Assembly (NCBI GenBank): GCA_947371015.1 | Contig: CANBNK010000041.1 | Coordinates: 1-34,643 of the forward strand | DNA length: 34,643 nucleotides | Reading direction: 5' to 3' | DNA from: Acetobacteraceae bacterium | Lineage (GTDB): Bacteria; Pseudomonadota; Alphaproteobacteria; Acetobacterales; Acetobacteraceae | Shown: positions 1-9,146 of the stretch, piece by piece | Position numbering within the stretch: position 1 is the stretch's first letter | How the letters are laid out: every line of letters begins with the position of its first letter | Notes under the pieces: model-generated | Seen by the model: only the letters and a program-made list of their open reading frames with translations | Databases searched by the model: none | What the model was told of the DNA's origin: nothing | Made by a program: the position numbers and the translations under genes

Positions 1-1
1 C

Positions 2-160
2 GAACCTATCAAGCCACCACCGCGAGTCCGGGAGCCCGAAAGGACCCAAACTTCAACGCAAAATTGCGTCAGGTGTGGCGACACGCTAGCGCAATGGCGA
101 GCGGCGACCAAGAAACTGATCTGCCAAACCTGCGAACGTAAACCGCTGACTTTTGGTTAA
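2..160 (+). CDS. C-terminal fragment of a zinc-ribbon protein, function unknown (5' end outside window)
   Basis: An open frame enters from the left edge and gives 52 residues before a TAA stop at 158-160. Its last third contains two Cys-x2-Cys pairs (CVRC and CQTC) separated by 15 residues, followed by the tail ERKPLTFG. This is the layout of a small zinc ribbon. The part before it is rich in Pro, Arg, Glu and Thr and looks like a linker. Third codon positions are only about half G/C, against a strong G/C preference in the neighbouring genes, so the gene may have been acquired from elsewhere. It converges on the minus-strand glycosyltransferase with a 16-nt gap. The family cannot be named from this fragment; a DNA-binding or recombination-related protein is possible but not shown. 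Confidence 0.6.
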   Translation, partial: EPIKPPPRVREPERTQTSTQNCVRCGDTLAQWRAATKKLICQTCERKPLTFG

Positions 161-176
161 GGCTTACGATAGCCTG

Positions 177-1757
177 CTACAGCCGCCGCCAGATCTCCAC
201 CATACCGGCCACTTCCTGCACCTCCGCCACCTTGACGTAGCTGCGCTTCAGCGCGTTGCCGATATTCACTCGCACCCGGCGCCGCATGGTGCGCCAGTAG
301 CCGCGGTCCACCACGATGATCCGCGGCCGCTCGGCCAGGATACGCTTCACCTCGGCATCCGCGTCCACCCCGGTCACCCGGTCCCATTCGCAGGTCAGGT
401 GGCCCGGGAAGGCGAAGCGCGTCGGCACCCCGGCGCCGGACATCACGTAAACCGCCGGGTGGTAGTTGGCGATGAAGATCGGCTCGCCGCGGCGGATCTG
501 CTGGCGGATGATCTCCGCCACCTGGCGCGGCGGGTCCGGAATGTCCCAGCCCCGCTCCAGCCGCGGCAGCGTGTCGATCGCCCAGGCATGCAGGGCCACG
601 GCGCCGACCATGCCGACGAAGGCCGGCAGCGCCAGCCCGGCGCGCAGCTTCCAGGCCAGCTGCCAGGCGCCCATCGCGGCCAGGATGGAAAGCGGCGCCA
701 TCAGGATGACGAAGTAGTGGTTGAACCACATGCCCGGCCCCGCCACCGCGAAGACCGCAGCCAGGAACCACATCAGCGCCACCACCACCAGCAGCGCCGC
801 CGGGTGATTCAGGCTGCGCCGGCGCAGACCGGCCACCGCCACCAGCCCCAGCAGCAGCGGAAACAGCAGGTCGGTGCCGGCATCACTGATGCGCGCCCAG
901 GCCTGCGCCACCGAAATCGCCCCGCCGGCATAGGCCAGCGGCGCCAGGAAGCTGCCATACAGGAAGAACTGAAACTGCCCGCGCGCCGCATAGGCCAGGC
1001 CGAACAGCACGGTCGGCAGCAGGCACAGCACGGCATAGGCCGCCGCCATCGCCAGCACCCGGCGCCAGCGCATGGCCCCGCCCCACCAAGCCGGCAGCAC
1101 CAGCAGCACGAAGGCCAGGCAGCCCATCGGCGCCACCACCGGCTTGATGGTCATGGCGCAGCCCATTAGCACGCCCATCAGCGCCAGGTCGCGCCAGCGC
1201 GGCGCCTGGCCGGCGTTCACCGCCGCGCGCACCCCCAGGTAGATCGCCCCGGAAATGAATGGCGCGAACAGGATTTCCGTGTTGGAAGCCAGCCCGCCCA
1301 GCAGCACGCTCTGGCTGATATACAGCAAGGCCGCGGCAAACCCGACCACGCGCGGCCCCTGCAACTGCCGCACGGTCCGATAGGTCAGCCAGGCCGTGGT
1401 GGCGACGCAGATCGCCGCCAGCAGCCGGATGGTCATGATGGACTTGCCGAACAGCACCCAGGCCGCCGCGAACATCGCCGGTGCGCCCACCGGGTGCATG
1501 TCCCACACCGCCACATAGGGCCAGCCGCCGCGCAGCCATTCGCGCGCCTGCAGCAGGTACAGCCCCTCATCGGTGTCGATCACCGACGAATGGAAGGAGA
1601 ACGCCCGTGCCGCCAGGGTCAGCGCGAACAGCAGCACCGGCACCGCCAGCGCCCGCGCCAAGGGTAGCGCCTCCAGCCGCGCCCGCGCGCGCGCCACCAG
1701 GCCCAGCGAGGCAGCAGCGGCGGATGGCATCAGGGGGGGGCTGACGAGATCGCTCAT
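177..1757 (-). CDS. Polytopic membrane glycosyltransferase, GT39/ArnT-like (GT-C fold)
   Basis: The 526-residue protein has a short basic cytoplasmic start, then many hydrophobic segments beginning near residues 37-52, and a soluble C-terminal domain of roughly 130 residues. Just after the first membrane segment it carries IDTDEGLYLLQAREW (60-74) and WDMHPVGAP (85-93). An acidic loop of this kind is the usual catalytic and metal-binding site of GT-C enzymes that use polyprenyl-phosphate sugars (GT39/PMT/ArnT). It would act in the inner membrane and transfer a sugar to a lipid, protein or polysaccharide on the periplasmic side. The acceptor cannot be told. It stands alone, diverging from hyuB and converging on the zinc-ribbon fragment. 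Family assignment is fairly safe; substrate unknown. Confidence 0.75.
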   Translation of the reverse strand: MSDLVSPPLMPSAAAASLGLVARARARLEALPLARALAVPVLLFALTLAARAFSFHSSVIDTDEGLYLLQAREWLRGGWPYVAVWDMHPVGAPAMFAAAWVLFGKSIMTIRLLAAICVATTAWLTYRTVRQLQGPRVVGFAAALLYISQSVLLGGLASNTEILFAPFISGAIYLGVRAAVNAGQAPRWRDLALMGVLMGCAMTIKPVVAPMGCLAFVLLVLPAWWGGAMRWRRVLAMAAAYAVLCLLPTVLFGLAYAARGQFQFFLYGSFLAPLAYAGGAISVAQAWARISDAGTDLLFPLLLGLVAVAGLRRRSLNHPAALLVVVALMWFLAAVFAVAGPGMWFNHYFVILMAPLSILAAMGAWQLAWKLRAGLALPAFVGMVGAVALHAWAIDTLPRLERGWDIPDPPRQVAEIIRQQIRRGEPIFIANYHPAVYVMSGAGVPTRFAFPGHLTCEWDRVTGVDADAEVKRILAERPRIIVVDRGYWRTMRRRVRVNIGNALKRSYVKVAEVQEVAGMVEIWRRL

Positions 1758-1952
1758 GTTTCCTGTAACCGGTCGAGGCCGGCATGTGACCAGTTGGTAA
1801 CAACCTTCCCCAGGAAGGCGCTTACCGCAAGCCCGAACGGCATGGGGTCATGGCTTTGGGGCGTTTCTGTGTCGGTCCCGGGGTAAGTTGAGGTCCCCGG
1901 CGGGACGGATTGCCGCCTTGACGTGGCCGGATGCCGGCCGGAGGCTCCGGCC

Positions 1953-3635
1953 ATGCAACAGCCCCACGCCACGCCAGCCGCCATTCCGGACCCCGTGACC
2001 CCCGATCCCGTCACCCTGGCGGTGGTGGACAACCGCCTGCGCGCAATCGTGGAGGAAATGGGGGAGGCCATGCTGCGGACCTCCTACAGCCAAATCCTGA
2101 ACTCTTCGCGCGATTTCTCGATCGCCCTGTGCGACGCGCAATGCCGGCTGGTGGCCCAGGCCGACCACATCCCCGTCCATGTCGGTGCCATGCCCTGGGC
2201 GGCGAAATCGGTGGCCGAGGCCTTCGCCGGCAACATCCACCCCGGTGACACCTTCCTGCTGAACGACCCCTATTTCGGCGGCAGCCACCTGCCGGACCTG
2301 ACCATCGTGCTGCCGGTCTTCGCGGAAGGCAGCCTGCGCTTCTGGTCCGTGGTCCGCGCCCACCAGTCCGATATCGGCGGCGCCACCATGGGCGGCTACA
2401 ATCCCGGCGCCACCGAGATCTGGCAGGAAGGCCTGCGAGTCCCGCCGATCCGCCTGGGCGAGGGCGGCACCCTGCGCCAGGACCTGATCCGCATGCTGGC
2501 GACCAATACCCGCCTGCCGCGCGATTTTACCGGCGACATGATGGCGATGATCGGCGCCGCCCGCCTCGGCGAACGCCGGCTCCAGGGCCTGCTGACCCAT
2601 TACGGCGCGGCAGGCCTGGATGCCGCCGTCTCCGCCGTGCTGGATCTGTCAGAGGCCCATGCCCGCCGCATCCTGGCCACCTGGCCGGACGGCACCTGGC
2701 ACGGCGAGGCCACGCTGGATGATGACGGGTTCGACCGCACCGACATCGTCATCCGCGCCACCTGCACCAAGCAGGGCGAGAGCCTGACCGTCGATCTGAC
2801 GGCGTCCGACCCGCAGACCACCGGCTTCGTCAACTCCAGCTTCGCCAACATGCGCAGCGCCGTCGCGATGGCGTTTGCCTTCCTGCTCGACCCCGAGGTC
2901 AGCAAGAATGACGGCGCCTTCCGCCCGCTGACGGTGCTGGCCAAGGAAGGCACTGTGGTCTGGGCGCGCGACGGCGCCCCGGTGACCATGTGCACCAGCC
3001 ACTGCTCCAACGAAATCGTCGAAGCCATCATCCGCGCGCTCTCCGCCTGCTGCCCGGACCGCGCCATGGGCGGCTGGGGAAGGCGCTTCCGCGTGGCCAT
3101 CCAGGGCAAGGATGCGCGGCGCCCGGGGCGCAGTTTCGTCTGGCACCTGTTCCACGCCCGCCCCGGCGGCGGCGGCAGCTCGGGCGGCGATGGCTGGTCC
3201 ACCGCCGGCGAATGGCACTCTGCTGGTGGCCTGAAGTTCGGCAGCGTCGAGATGGCCGAGGCCCGCTTCCCGCTGATGTTCGAGCGCCATGAGTTCCTGC
3301 CCGGCACTGCCGGCGAAGGCCAATACCGCGGCGGCCTGGGCGCCGAACTCTCGCTCCGGGTGGACAGCGACGGCCCGGCCCGCGCCAACACGGCCGGAGA
3401 CGGCATCCGCCACGGCAGCGCCGGCATGTGCGGTGGCCAGGACGGCCGGCCGCACCACTACGTCCTTGCCCGCGCCGATGGCACCGAGCAGGTGCTGAAG
3501 ACCAAGTCCACCGGCCTGGCCATCAACCCCGGCGACCGGATCGTGGTGCAGTCCAGCGGCGGCGGCGGCTGGGGCGACCCGGCCCGGCGCGACTCCGCCG
3601 CCCGAGCGCGCGACGAACGGGAGGGCTACGTCTGA
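1953..3635 (+). CDS. hyuB: Hydantoinase B / 5-oxoprolinase beta-type subunit
   Basis: The 560-residue protein belongs to the HyuB family, which works with HyuA in ATP-dependent opening of cyclic amides such as hydantoins or 5-oxoproline. Typical stretches are SSRDFSIALCD near the N-terminus, LLNDPYFGGSHLPD (DPY at 105-107), a Gly-rich loop GGGGSSGGDG, and the ending SSGGGGWGDPARR. A GTG lies in frame 30 nt upstream, but GGAGG at 1940-1944 sits 8 nt before the ATG at 1953, so that start is chosen. The stop overlaps the hyuA start (TGATG), so the two are translationally coupled. The order is B before A. The substrate cannot be read from sequence; hydantoin, oxoproline, N-methylhydantoin and acetophenone-type carboxylation are all possible in this family. 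Confidence 0.88.
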   Translation: MQQPHATPAAIPDPVTPDPVTLAVVDNRLRAIVEEMGEAMLRTSYSQILNSSRDFSIALCDAQCRLVAQADHIPVHVGAMPWAAKSVAEAFAGNIHPGDTFLLNDPYFGGSHLPDLTIVLPVFAEGSLRFWSVVRAHQSDIGGATMGGYNPGATEIWQEGLRVPPIRLGEGGTLRQDLIRMLATNTRLPRDFTGDMMAMIGAARLGERRLQGLLTHYGAAGLDAAVSAVLDLSEAHARRILATWPDGTWHGEATLDDDGFDRTDIVIRATCTKQGESLTVDLTASDPQTTGFVNSSFANMRSAVAMAFAFLLDPEVSKNDGAFRPLTVLAKEGTVVWARDGAPVTMCTSHCSNEIVEAIIRALSACCPDRAMGGWGRRFRVAIQGKDARRPGRSFVWHLFHARPGGGGSSGGDGWSTAGEWHSAGGLKFGSVEMAEARFPLMFERHEFLPGTAGEGQYRGGLGAELSLRVDSDGPARANTAGDGIRHGSAGMCGGQDGRPHHYVLARADGTEQVLKTKSTGLAINPGDRIVVQSSGGGGWGDPARRDSAARARDEREGYV

Positions 3636-5683
3636 TGGCCACCTTGACCTATCGCATCGGCATCGACGTCGGCGGCACTTTTACGGATGTGGTCTGCATC
3701 GCCGCCGACGGCACCGAGACCCTGGCCAAAGCCGCCAGCACCCCGCAGGACCAGAGCGAGGGCGTCATCGCCGGCCTGGCCAACCTGGCCGCCGCGCTGA
3801 ACCTGCCGCTCGGCACGCTGCTGGCGCGCTGCGAGCGCATCGTCCACGGCACCACGGTGGCGACCAACGCCCTGCTGGAACGCAAGGGCAGCAAGCTCGC
3901 TATGCTGACCACCGAGGGCCATCGCGACGTCATCGAGATGCGCGAAGGCCTGAAGCCGGAACGCTACGACCTGCGCCTGCCGGCGCCCGAGCCGCTGGTG
4001 CCGCGCCGCCTCCGCCTCGGCGTGCGGGAACGGCTCCGCGCCGATGGCCAGGTCGCCATCGCGCTGGACCAGGCCAGCCTCAGCGCCGCCATCGAGCAGT
4101 TGCGCGCCGAGCAGGTGGAAAGCGTGGCGATCTGCTTCCTGCATGCCTGGCGCAGCGCCGCGCATGAACGCGCCGCCGGGGAAGCCGTGGCCGCCGCCCT
4201 GCCCGGCGTCTTCGTCACGCTGTCCTCGGACGTGCTGCCACAGATAAAAGAGTTCGAGCGGTTCTCGACCACGGCGGTCAACGCCTATGTCGGCCCAGTC
4301 GTCTCGCGCTACCTCGGCCGGCTGCGCGGGCGCCTCGGCGAGGCCGGCTACGGCGGCGCGGTCTTCGTCATCCTCTCCCATGGCGGCGTCGCCCCGGTGG
4401 AGGAAGCCGCCCGCCTCGCCGTCGGCACCGCGCTCTCCGGCCCGGCCGGTGGCGTCGCGGCGGCGGTGGCGCTGGCCCGCGCCGGCCTCGGCCAGAACCT
4501 GGTCACCTTCGACATGGGCGGCACCTCCACCGACATCGCGCTGGTGGCGGAAGGCGATGCCGCGCTGGGCCGTGGCCGCGTGGTCGGTGGCGAACGGATC
4601 GCGCTGGAAAGCCTGGACATCGTCACGCTCGGCGCCGGCGGCGGCTCCATCGCGCATCTGGGCGCCGGTGGCACCATGCAGGTCGGCCCGCAATCGGCCG
4701 GCGCGGTGCCCGGCCCGGCCGCCTATGGCCTGGGCGGCACCCAGCCGGCGGTCACCGACGCCAACCTGGTGCTGGGCTACCTGGACGCCGGCAATTTCCT
4801 CGGCGGGGCGCGCCAACTGGACCTGGGCGCGGCACAGCAGGCCGTCGCCGCGCTGGCGGAAAAGCTCAACCTGGCGCCAGCCGATTGCGCCATGGGCATC
4901 CACCGCCTGGTCAATGCCCGCATGGCCGATGGCGTCCGCGTTGCCACCGTCCGCCGCGGCGTGGACCCGCGCGACTTCACCCTGCTCGCCTTCGGTGGCG
5001 CCGCCGGGCTGCACGCCAGCGCGGTCGCCCGCGAACTCGGCCTGAAGCGCGCCGCCGTGCCGCTCTTCGCCGCCGGCCTCAGCGCCTGGGGCATGCTGCA
5101 ATCCGACCTGCGCTACGAGATGGCCCGCAGCACCCTGGCCGCCGGCGGCATGCCGGAAGACCACGAGATCGCCAGCCTCTACGCCACGCTGGAAGCCGAC
5201 GCGCGGGAGAAGATGGCCGCCTGGTACGGCGGCGAGATCGCGGTGCAGCGCAGCGCCGACATGCGCTACGGTGAACAGGTCTTTGAGATTGCCGTCCCGC
5301 TGGACGACATGGACTGGACCAGCCCCGGCCTGGCCGAGCGCCTGCGACAAGCCTTCCACGCCCGCCACCGCGCGCTGTTCACCTACGACCTGCCGGAGGA
5401 GGAGGTGGTGCTGGTCACCGCCCGCGCCGCCGCCATCGGCCGCCTGCCGCCGGTGGCCAGCGCCGCCCGCGCCGCCGGCGCCCCGGCCGCGCCGCAGGGC
5501 AACCGCCGCATCCGCCTGGAAGCCGGCGACGTGGATGCGCCGGTGTTCAGCTTCGACGCCCTGGCCCCCGGCCAGGCTTTGCGCGGCCCGGCCATTGTGG
5601 AAAGCGCCACCACCACCGTGCTGCTGCTGCCCGGGGACACCGCGCGCATGAACGTCGGCGGCTGGCTGGAGATAACCCTGTAG
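3635..5683 (+). CDS. hyuA: Hydantoinase A / 5-oxoprolinase alpha-type ATP-binding subunit
   Basis: The 682-residue protein has the N-terminal hydantoinase/oxoprolinase domain opening with GIDVGGTFTDVV (9-20), and the main hydantoinase A domain with the phosphate-binding loop FDMGGTSTDIA (292-302). These are the ASKHA-type ATP-binding motifs of the family. Length matches family members (about 680-700). The ATG at 3635 shares bases with the hyuB stop, and a GGAG lies about 11 nt upstream. HyuA would phosphorylate the lactam or urea carbonyl while HyuB completes ring opening. The adjacent cupin, lyase and binding-protein genes suggest carboxylic or cyclic amide catabolism, but no dedicated hydantoin transporter is beside it. 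A large open frame on the opposite strand is a compositional shadow. Confidence 0.9.
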   Translation: MATLTYRIGIDVGGTFTDVVCIAADGTETLAKAASTPQDQSEGVIAGLANLAAALNLPLGTLLARCERIVHGTTVATNALLERKGSKLAMLTTEGHRDVIEMREGLKPERYDLRLPAPEPLVPRRLRLGVRERLRADGQVAIALDQASLSAAIEQLRAEQVESVAICFLHAWRSAAHERAAGEAVAAALPGVFVTLSSDVLPQIKEFERFSTTAVNAYVGPVVSRYLGRLRGRLGEAGYGGAVFVILSHGGVAPVEEAARLAVGTALSGPAGGVAAAVALARAGLGQNLVTFDMGGTSTDIALVAEGDAALGRGRVVGGERIALESLDIVTLGAGGGSIAHLGAGGTMQVGPQSAGAVPGPAAYGLGGTQPAVTDANLVLGYLDAGNFLGGARQLDLGAAQQAVAALAEKLNLAPADCAMGIHRLVNARMADGVRVATVRRGVDPRDFTLLAFGGAAGLHASAVARELGLKRAAVPLFAAGLSAWGMLQSDLRYEMARSTLAAGGMPEDHEIASLYATLEADAREKMAAWYGGEIAVQRSADMRYGEQVFEIAVPLDDMDWTSPGLAERLRQAFHARHRALFTYDLPEEEVVLVTARAAAIGRLPPVASAARAAGAPAAPQGNRRIRLEAGDVDAPVFSFDALAPGQALRGPAIVESATTTVLLLPGDTARMNVGGWLEITL

Positions 5684-5776
5684 CGCGACCCCTTGGGTGC
5701 ACGGGCGGCTTGCCCGCGCGCCACTCACGCCATACCTGAGGCAGCCACCGCGCCTTCAACCCACCAGGAACCACCC

Positions 5777-6142
5777 ATGTCCAAGCCGGAATACTTCAAC
5801 CTGCACGACCTGACCCAGGGCATCGCCCGCGAGCTGGCGCCGGGCCTGACCACCCGCGTGTTCCCGGGCGAACAGGCCATGCTCTCGGTCGTCACCATCG
5901 GCCCGAACGCCATGGGCAGCATCCACTCCCACCCGCAGGAGCAATGGGGCGTGCTGCTGGAAGGCACCGCGGTCCGCATCGACGACGGCGTGGAGACCCA
6001 GGTCAAGAAGGGCGATTTCTGGCGCACCCCGGGCAATGCCGTGCACGGCATGCGCGGCGGCCCGGACGGCTGCGTGGTGCTGGATATCTTCGCCCCGCCG
6101 CGCGACGAATACCGCAAGGCCGGCACCGGCTTCGGCGTGTAG
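5777..6142 (+). CDS. Small single-domain cupin protein
   Basis: The 121-residue protein is a single beta-barrel cupin. The first cupin motif is seen in GSIHSHPQEQWGVLLEG, giving two His and a Glu/Gln metal-ligand set, and the second in GNAVHGMRGGPDGCVV with a further His. The ending APPRDEYRKAGTGFGV is common in small cupins that act as dioxygenases, isomerases or ligand sensors. AGGA at 5766-5769 is 7 nt before the ATG at 5777. It lies 93 nt after hyuA on the same strand and may be the third gene of that operon. Its reaction cannot be told from sequence; a metal-dependent role on a small acid or ring compound made by the HyuAB step is a guess. Confidence 0.8.
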   Translation: MSKPEYFNLHDLTQGIARELAPGLTTRVFPGEQAMLSVVTIGPNAMGSIHSHPQEQWGVLLEGTAVRIDDGVETQVKKGDFWRTPGNAVHGMRGGPDGCVVLDIFAPPRDEYRKAGTGFGV

Positions 6143-6157
6143 CCGGCCCCGCCTTCT

Positions 6158-6181
6158 CCCTCCACCGTTTGCGGGGGAGGG
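6158..6181. terminator. Hairpin between convergent cupin and lyase genes
   Basis: A stem of ten positions with one mismatch (6158-6167 with 6172-6181) and a TTTG loop lies 16 nt after the cupin stop and 54 nt beyond the end of the minus-strand lyase. It has no clear T-run on either strand. It is a plausible bidirectional terminator or transcript-stabilising hairpin, from position and structure only. Confidence 0.4.
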
Positions 6182-6234
6182 TCGGGGTGGGGGCCGCCTA
6201 CCGTGCTGCGCGCGCCAACACCTGCCGCGCCCGC

Positions 6235-7104
6235 CTACCGCACCGCGCGCGCGAGCACCTGGCGGGCTCGCGCGACCACCGGCTCATCGATCATCTGCCC
6301 CTCGAAGCTCACCGCGCCGACACCGCGCGCAATCGCCTCGTCGAACGCCGCCACCATCCGCCCGGCCCGCGCCACCGCCTCCGGTGCCTCGCCATATTCC
6401 TCGTTGATGATCGCCACCTGGCTCGGATGCACGCAGCTGGCGCAGGCAAAGCCCAGCGCCTTGCTCCGCCGCAGAATCCGCCGGTAGCCCTCCAGGTCGG
6501 TAATGTCGGCCACGGTCCCGATGAAGCCCGTCGGCAAAATCCCCGCCCCGCGCGCAGCGATGATCCCCAGTCGCTTCGGCAAATCCAGCGCATCCGGCGT
6601 CGCCTCGGCGCCCAGGTCGGTCGCCAAATCCTCGCCGCCGACGCCCAGCGCCACCATGCGCTGGCTGGCGCGGCAAATGGCGTCCATGTGCGGAATCGCC
6701 TCGGCGCTCTCCACCAGGCCGATCACCCGCACGCTGCCGCTGATGCGCCCGGCCAGCGCCTCGGCCTCGGTGATGTGCTCGTCCAGCAGCCGCACATGGT
6801 CGGCGCCCATCAACTTGGTCAGGATCAGCGCATCCGCGCCGGCCGCCACCGCCGCGTCGATATCCGCCACCGCCAGCCGCAGCGCCCGGTTCACCCGCAC
6901 CACCACCTCGGCGCCGCCCTGCCTGACGCGCGGCACCGCCGCCGCCAGCAGTGCCCGCGCCGCGGCCTTCTCACCGGGGGCAATCGCGTCCTCCAGGTCC
7001 AGGATGATCGCATCGGCGCCGCGCGTATGCGCCTTGGCGACGAAGCTCTCGCGGTTGGTGGGCACATACAGCAGGGAGCGCCAGTTCGGCAGCTTATGGG
7101 TCAT
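6235..7104 (-). CDS. HpcH/HpaI aldolase/citrate lyase family protein (CitE-like CoA-ester lyase)
   Basis: The 289-residue protein has the TIM-barrel pattern of CitE-like lyases: SLLYVPTNRESFVAKA near the N-terminus, the acidic LDLEDAI (35-41), the substrate-binding VRVN (69-72), the metal ligand Glu in VES (E132), and GGEDLATDLG (156-165) carrying the second acidic ligand. Relatives cleave or form malyl-CoA, citramalyl-CoA or citryl-CoA, or act as malyl-CoA thioesterases. An open frame continues far upstream, but the ATG at 7104 is preceded by AGAGGA at 9 nt, and the family N-terminus begins there. It diverges from the Bug-type protein gene at 7345. The 240-nt gap shows no clear promoter match. 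The exact CoA ester is unknown. Confidence 0.85.
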   Translation of the reverse strand: MTHKLPNWRSLLYVPTNRESFVAKAHTRGADAIILDLEDAIAPGEKAAARALLAAAVPRVRQGGAEVVVRVNRALRLAVADIDAAVAAGADALILTKLMGADHVRLLDEHITEAEALAGRISGSVRVIGLVESAEAIPHMDAICRASQRMVALGVGGEDLATDLGAEATPDALDLPKRLGIIAARGAGILPTGFIGTVADITDLEGYRRILRRSKALGFACASCVHPSQVAIINEEYGEAPEAVARAGRMVAAFDEAIARGVGAVSFEGQMIDEPVVARARQVLARAVR

Positions 7105-7344
7105 GCGCGGGGTTCCTCTTTCGCCCCAGGCTAGACCGCCATCGCCCGCGCTAGAAGCCCGCCCCCACCGGCGCCCCTGATCCGACCGTGCGCCCAACCA
7201 CGCCCGCCAACCGCACCCGCTGGCCATGGCGGCATACCCGGCCCGCAGCCCCGGCAAGCGCCCCGCCGGCCACACCACCAAACCCGATGACGCCACGCCC
7301 CAAGCCAGGGCAGGATGCGCCCCAAGAACACCGAGGAAACCGCC

Positions 7345-8322
7345 ATGACCCCGCGCCGCGCCCTGTTCGCCGCCCCCGCCCTGCTGCTTGGCGCCCGCGC
7401 CCGCGCGCAGGCCAGCTTCCCGGACCGCGCGCTCCGCCTGGTCATCCCCTTCGTCCCCGGCGGCACCACGGATATCCTCGGCCGCCTGCTGGCGCAGACC
7501 ATGTCGCCGCGGCTGGGCCAGACCGTGGTGGTGGAAAACCGCGGCGGCGCCGGCGGCAGCCTCGGCGCCGGGGAAGTCGCGCATGCCCGGCCCGATGGCT
7601 ATTCCCTGCTGCTCAGCACCAATGGCTCGCTGACCATCAACCCGCTGGTCCAGGCCAACCTGGCCTATGACCCGTTCCGCCAGCTGGCGCCGCTCGGCCT
7701 GTGCCTGACGGTGCCGATGCTGATCGTGGTGCGCGCCGACCACCCGGCAAAGACGGTGCAGGAGTTGGTCGCCATGTCCAAGGCGCGGCCCGGCGCGGTC
7801 AGCATCGGCTCGGCCGGCACCGGCTCCTCCAACCACCTGGCGATCGAGCTGTTCAACGCCGCCAGCCAGGCGCAGCTGACGCATGTGCCGTATCGCGGCA
7901 GCGGCCCGGTCATCGCGGACCTGCTGGCCGGCAACCTGAACAGCATGTGCGACCAGATCACCACCAGCCTGCCCCTGACGCAGGAAGGCCGCGTCCGCGC
8001 CCTGGCCATCACCGACAACCATCGCAGCCGCCTGCTGCCCAACGTGCCGACGCTGGCCGAAGCCGGCTACCCGGATGCCGAGATGGTCACCTTCATGGGC
8101 CTCTCCGTCACCGCGCCGCTGCCGGCGGCGGCCGAGGCCAAGCTGGTGCCGGCCATGCGCGACGCCCTGGGCGAGCCGATCTTCCACGACCGGCTGGAGA
8201 CCGCCGGCGCCGAGATCGTCCGTGGCGAGTTGTGCACCCCCGCCGGCTATGGCGCCTTCCTGCGCCGCGACTTCGACAAGATGAAGCGCGCCGTGCAACT
8301 CGCCGGCCTCAAGCCGGAATAG
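7345..8322 (+). CDS. Bug/TctC-family periplasmic substrate-binding protein
   Basis: The 325-residue protein begins MTPRR, then a hydrophobic Ala/Leu stretch ending in ARARAQA, a clear export signal with twin arginines. The mature part shows the Bug (TctC) pattern: LRLVIPFVPGGTTDILGRLLA, VVVENRGGAGGSLGA, and later THVPYRGSGPVIADLLAGNL. Such proteins bind carboxylates (often di- or tricarboxylates, aromatic acids or amino acids) in the periplasm for tripartite tricarboxylate transporters. GAGGA at 7333-7337 sits 7 nt before the ATG at 7345, so a further upstream in-frame ATG is not used. No TctA or TctB membrane subunit is in the window, so it is an orphan receptor. The divergent lyase gene hints at an organic-acid ligand, which is inference. 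Confidence 0.88.
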   Translation: MTPRRALFAAPALLLGARARAQASFPDRALRLVIPFVPGGTTDILGRLLAQTMSPRLGQTVVVENRGGAGGSLGAGEVAHARPDGYSLLLSTNGSLTINPLVQANLAYDPFRQLAPLGLCLTVPMLIVVRADHPAKTVQELVAMSKARPGAVSIGSAGTGSSNHLAIELFNAASQAQLTHVPYRGSGPVIADLLAGNLNSMCDQITTSLPLTQEGRVRALAITDNHRSRLLPNVPTLAEAGYPDAEMVTFMGLSVTAPLPAAAEAKLVPAMRDALGEPIFHDRLETAGAEIVRGELCTPAGYGAFLRRDFDKMKRAVQLAGLKPE

Positions 8323-8378
8323 GCCGCCGCCGGCGTTCCCGGGCAGGACAGCCGCGCATTTCGTTGTAGGCTTGCCAC

Positions 8379-9104
8379 ATGGAACAAGCCGCCTATGTCC
8401 AGGAGTCACGCTTCGGCGTCTGGTTCCTCGGCACCGAGACCTGGGTGAAGCATGTGCTGGTCCGCGCCGTCGCGGACCTGGCCCGGCTGGTTGGCGAAAC
8501 GCCGCCGCTGGCGCCGGTGGTGGTGGATGTGGGCTGTGGCTGGGGCCGCTCCTTCCGCCTGCTGGCCGACACCTTCGCCCCCAGCCGGCTGATCGGCTGC
8601 GACATCGCCCCCGAGATGCTGCGGATCGCCGCCGCGGAAGCCGCCCGCCAAGGCCTGGCCGTGGAGTTCCACCAGGCCGACAGCGCCGCCCTGCCGCTGG
8701 CCGATGCCAGCGTGGACCTGCTGTTCTGCCACCAGACCTTCCACCACCTGGTGGACCAGCACGGCGCCATCGCGGAGTTCCACCGCGTGCTGAAGCCGGG
8801 CGGGTTGCTGCTGTTCGCGGAATCGACCCGCGCCTACATCCACAGCTGGATCATCCGCCTGCTGTTCCGCCACCCGATGGAGGTGCAGAAGACCGCGCCG
8901 GAATACCTGGCGCTGATCGAGCAGGCGGGCTTCGAGGTGACACCCGCCCGCACCTCCTACCCCTACCTGTGGTGGAGCCGCGCCGACCTCGGCATCGCCG
9001 AGGCCTGGTTCGGCGTGCGGCCCCGCGCGGGCAAGGCGGAAACGCTGGTGAACGTGGTGGCGGTGAGGCGTCCGGTTCTGTCGGACGCTCTCGGCAGCGG
9101 CTGA
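8379..9104 (+). CDS. Class I SAM-dependent methyltransferase
   Basis: The 241-residue protein carries the SAM-binding motif VVVDVGCGWGRS (47-58), the acidic end of strand 2 in IGCDIAPEML, a motif II-like stretch SVDLLFCHQTFHHL, and VLKPGGLLLFAEST. This is the Methyltransf_11/25 arrangement of a small-molecule methyltransferase. The N-terminal helix region with many aromatic residues and the C-terminal tail after residue 190 may form the substrate lid. No strong ribosome binding site precedes the ATG. It follows the Bug-type gene by 56 nt on the same strand and converges on the next Bug-type gene. Acceptor unknown. Confidence 0.85.
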   Translation: MEQAAYVQESRFGVWFLGTETWVKHVLVRAVADLARLVGETPPLAPVVVDVGCGWGRSFRLLADTFAPSRLIGCDIAPEMLRIAAAEAARQGLAVEFHQADSAALPLADASVDLLFCHQTFHHLVDQHGAIAEFHRVLKPGGLLLFAESTRAYIHSWIIRLLFRHPMEVQKTAPEYLALIEQAGFEVTPARTSYPYLWWSRADLGIAEAWFGVRPRAGKAETLVNVVAVRRPVLSDALGSG

Positions 9105-9146
9105 TTCACGCCGACGGTTAGTCCACCGGCGACGACCTGGCGCCAG

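Noticed and set aside
5702-5716. Small inverted repeat after hyuA
   Set aside because: Only a 5-bp stem with no T-run; too weak to call a terminator, and the cupin may be co-transcribed.
3626-5728. A 700-residue open frame on the strand opposite hyuA
   Set aside because: It mirrors hyuA codon by codon, has the Gly/Ala/His-rich make-up of GC-rich antisense frames, and shows no domain.
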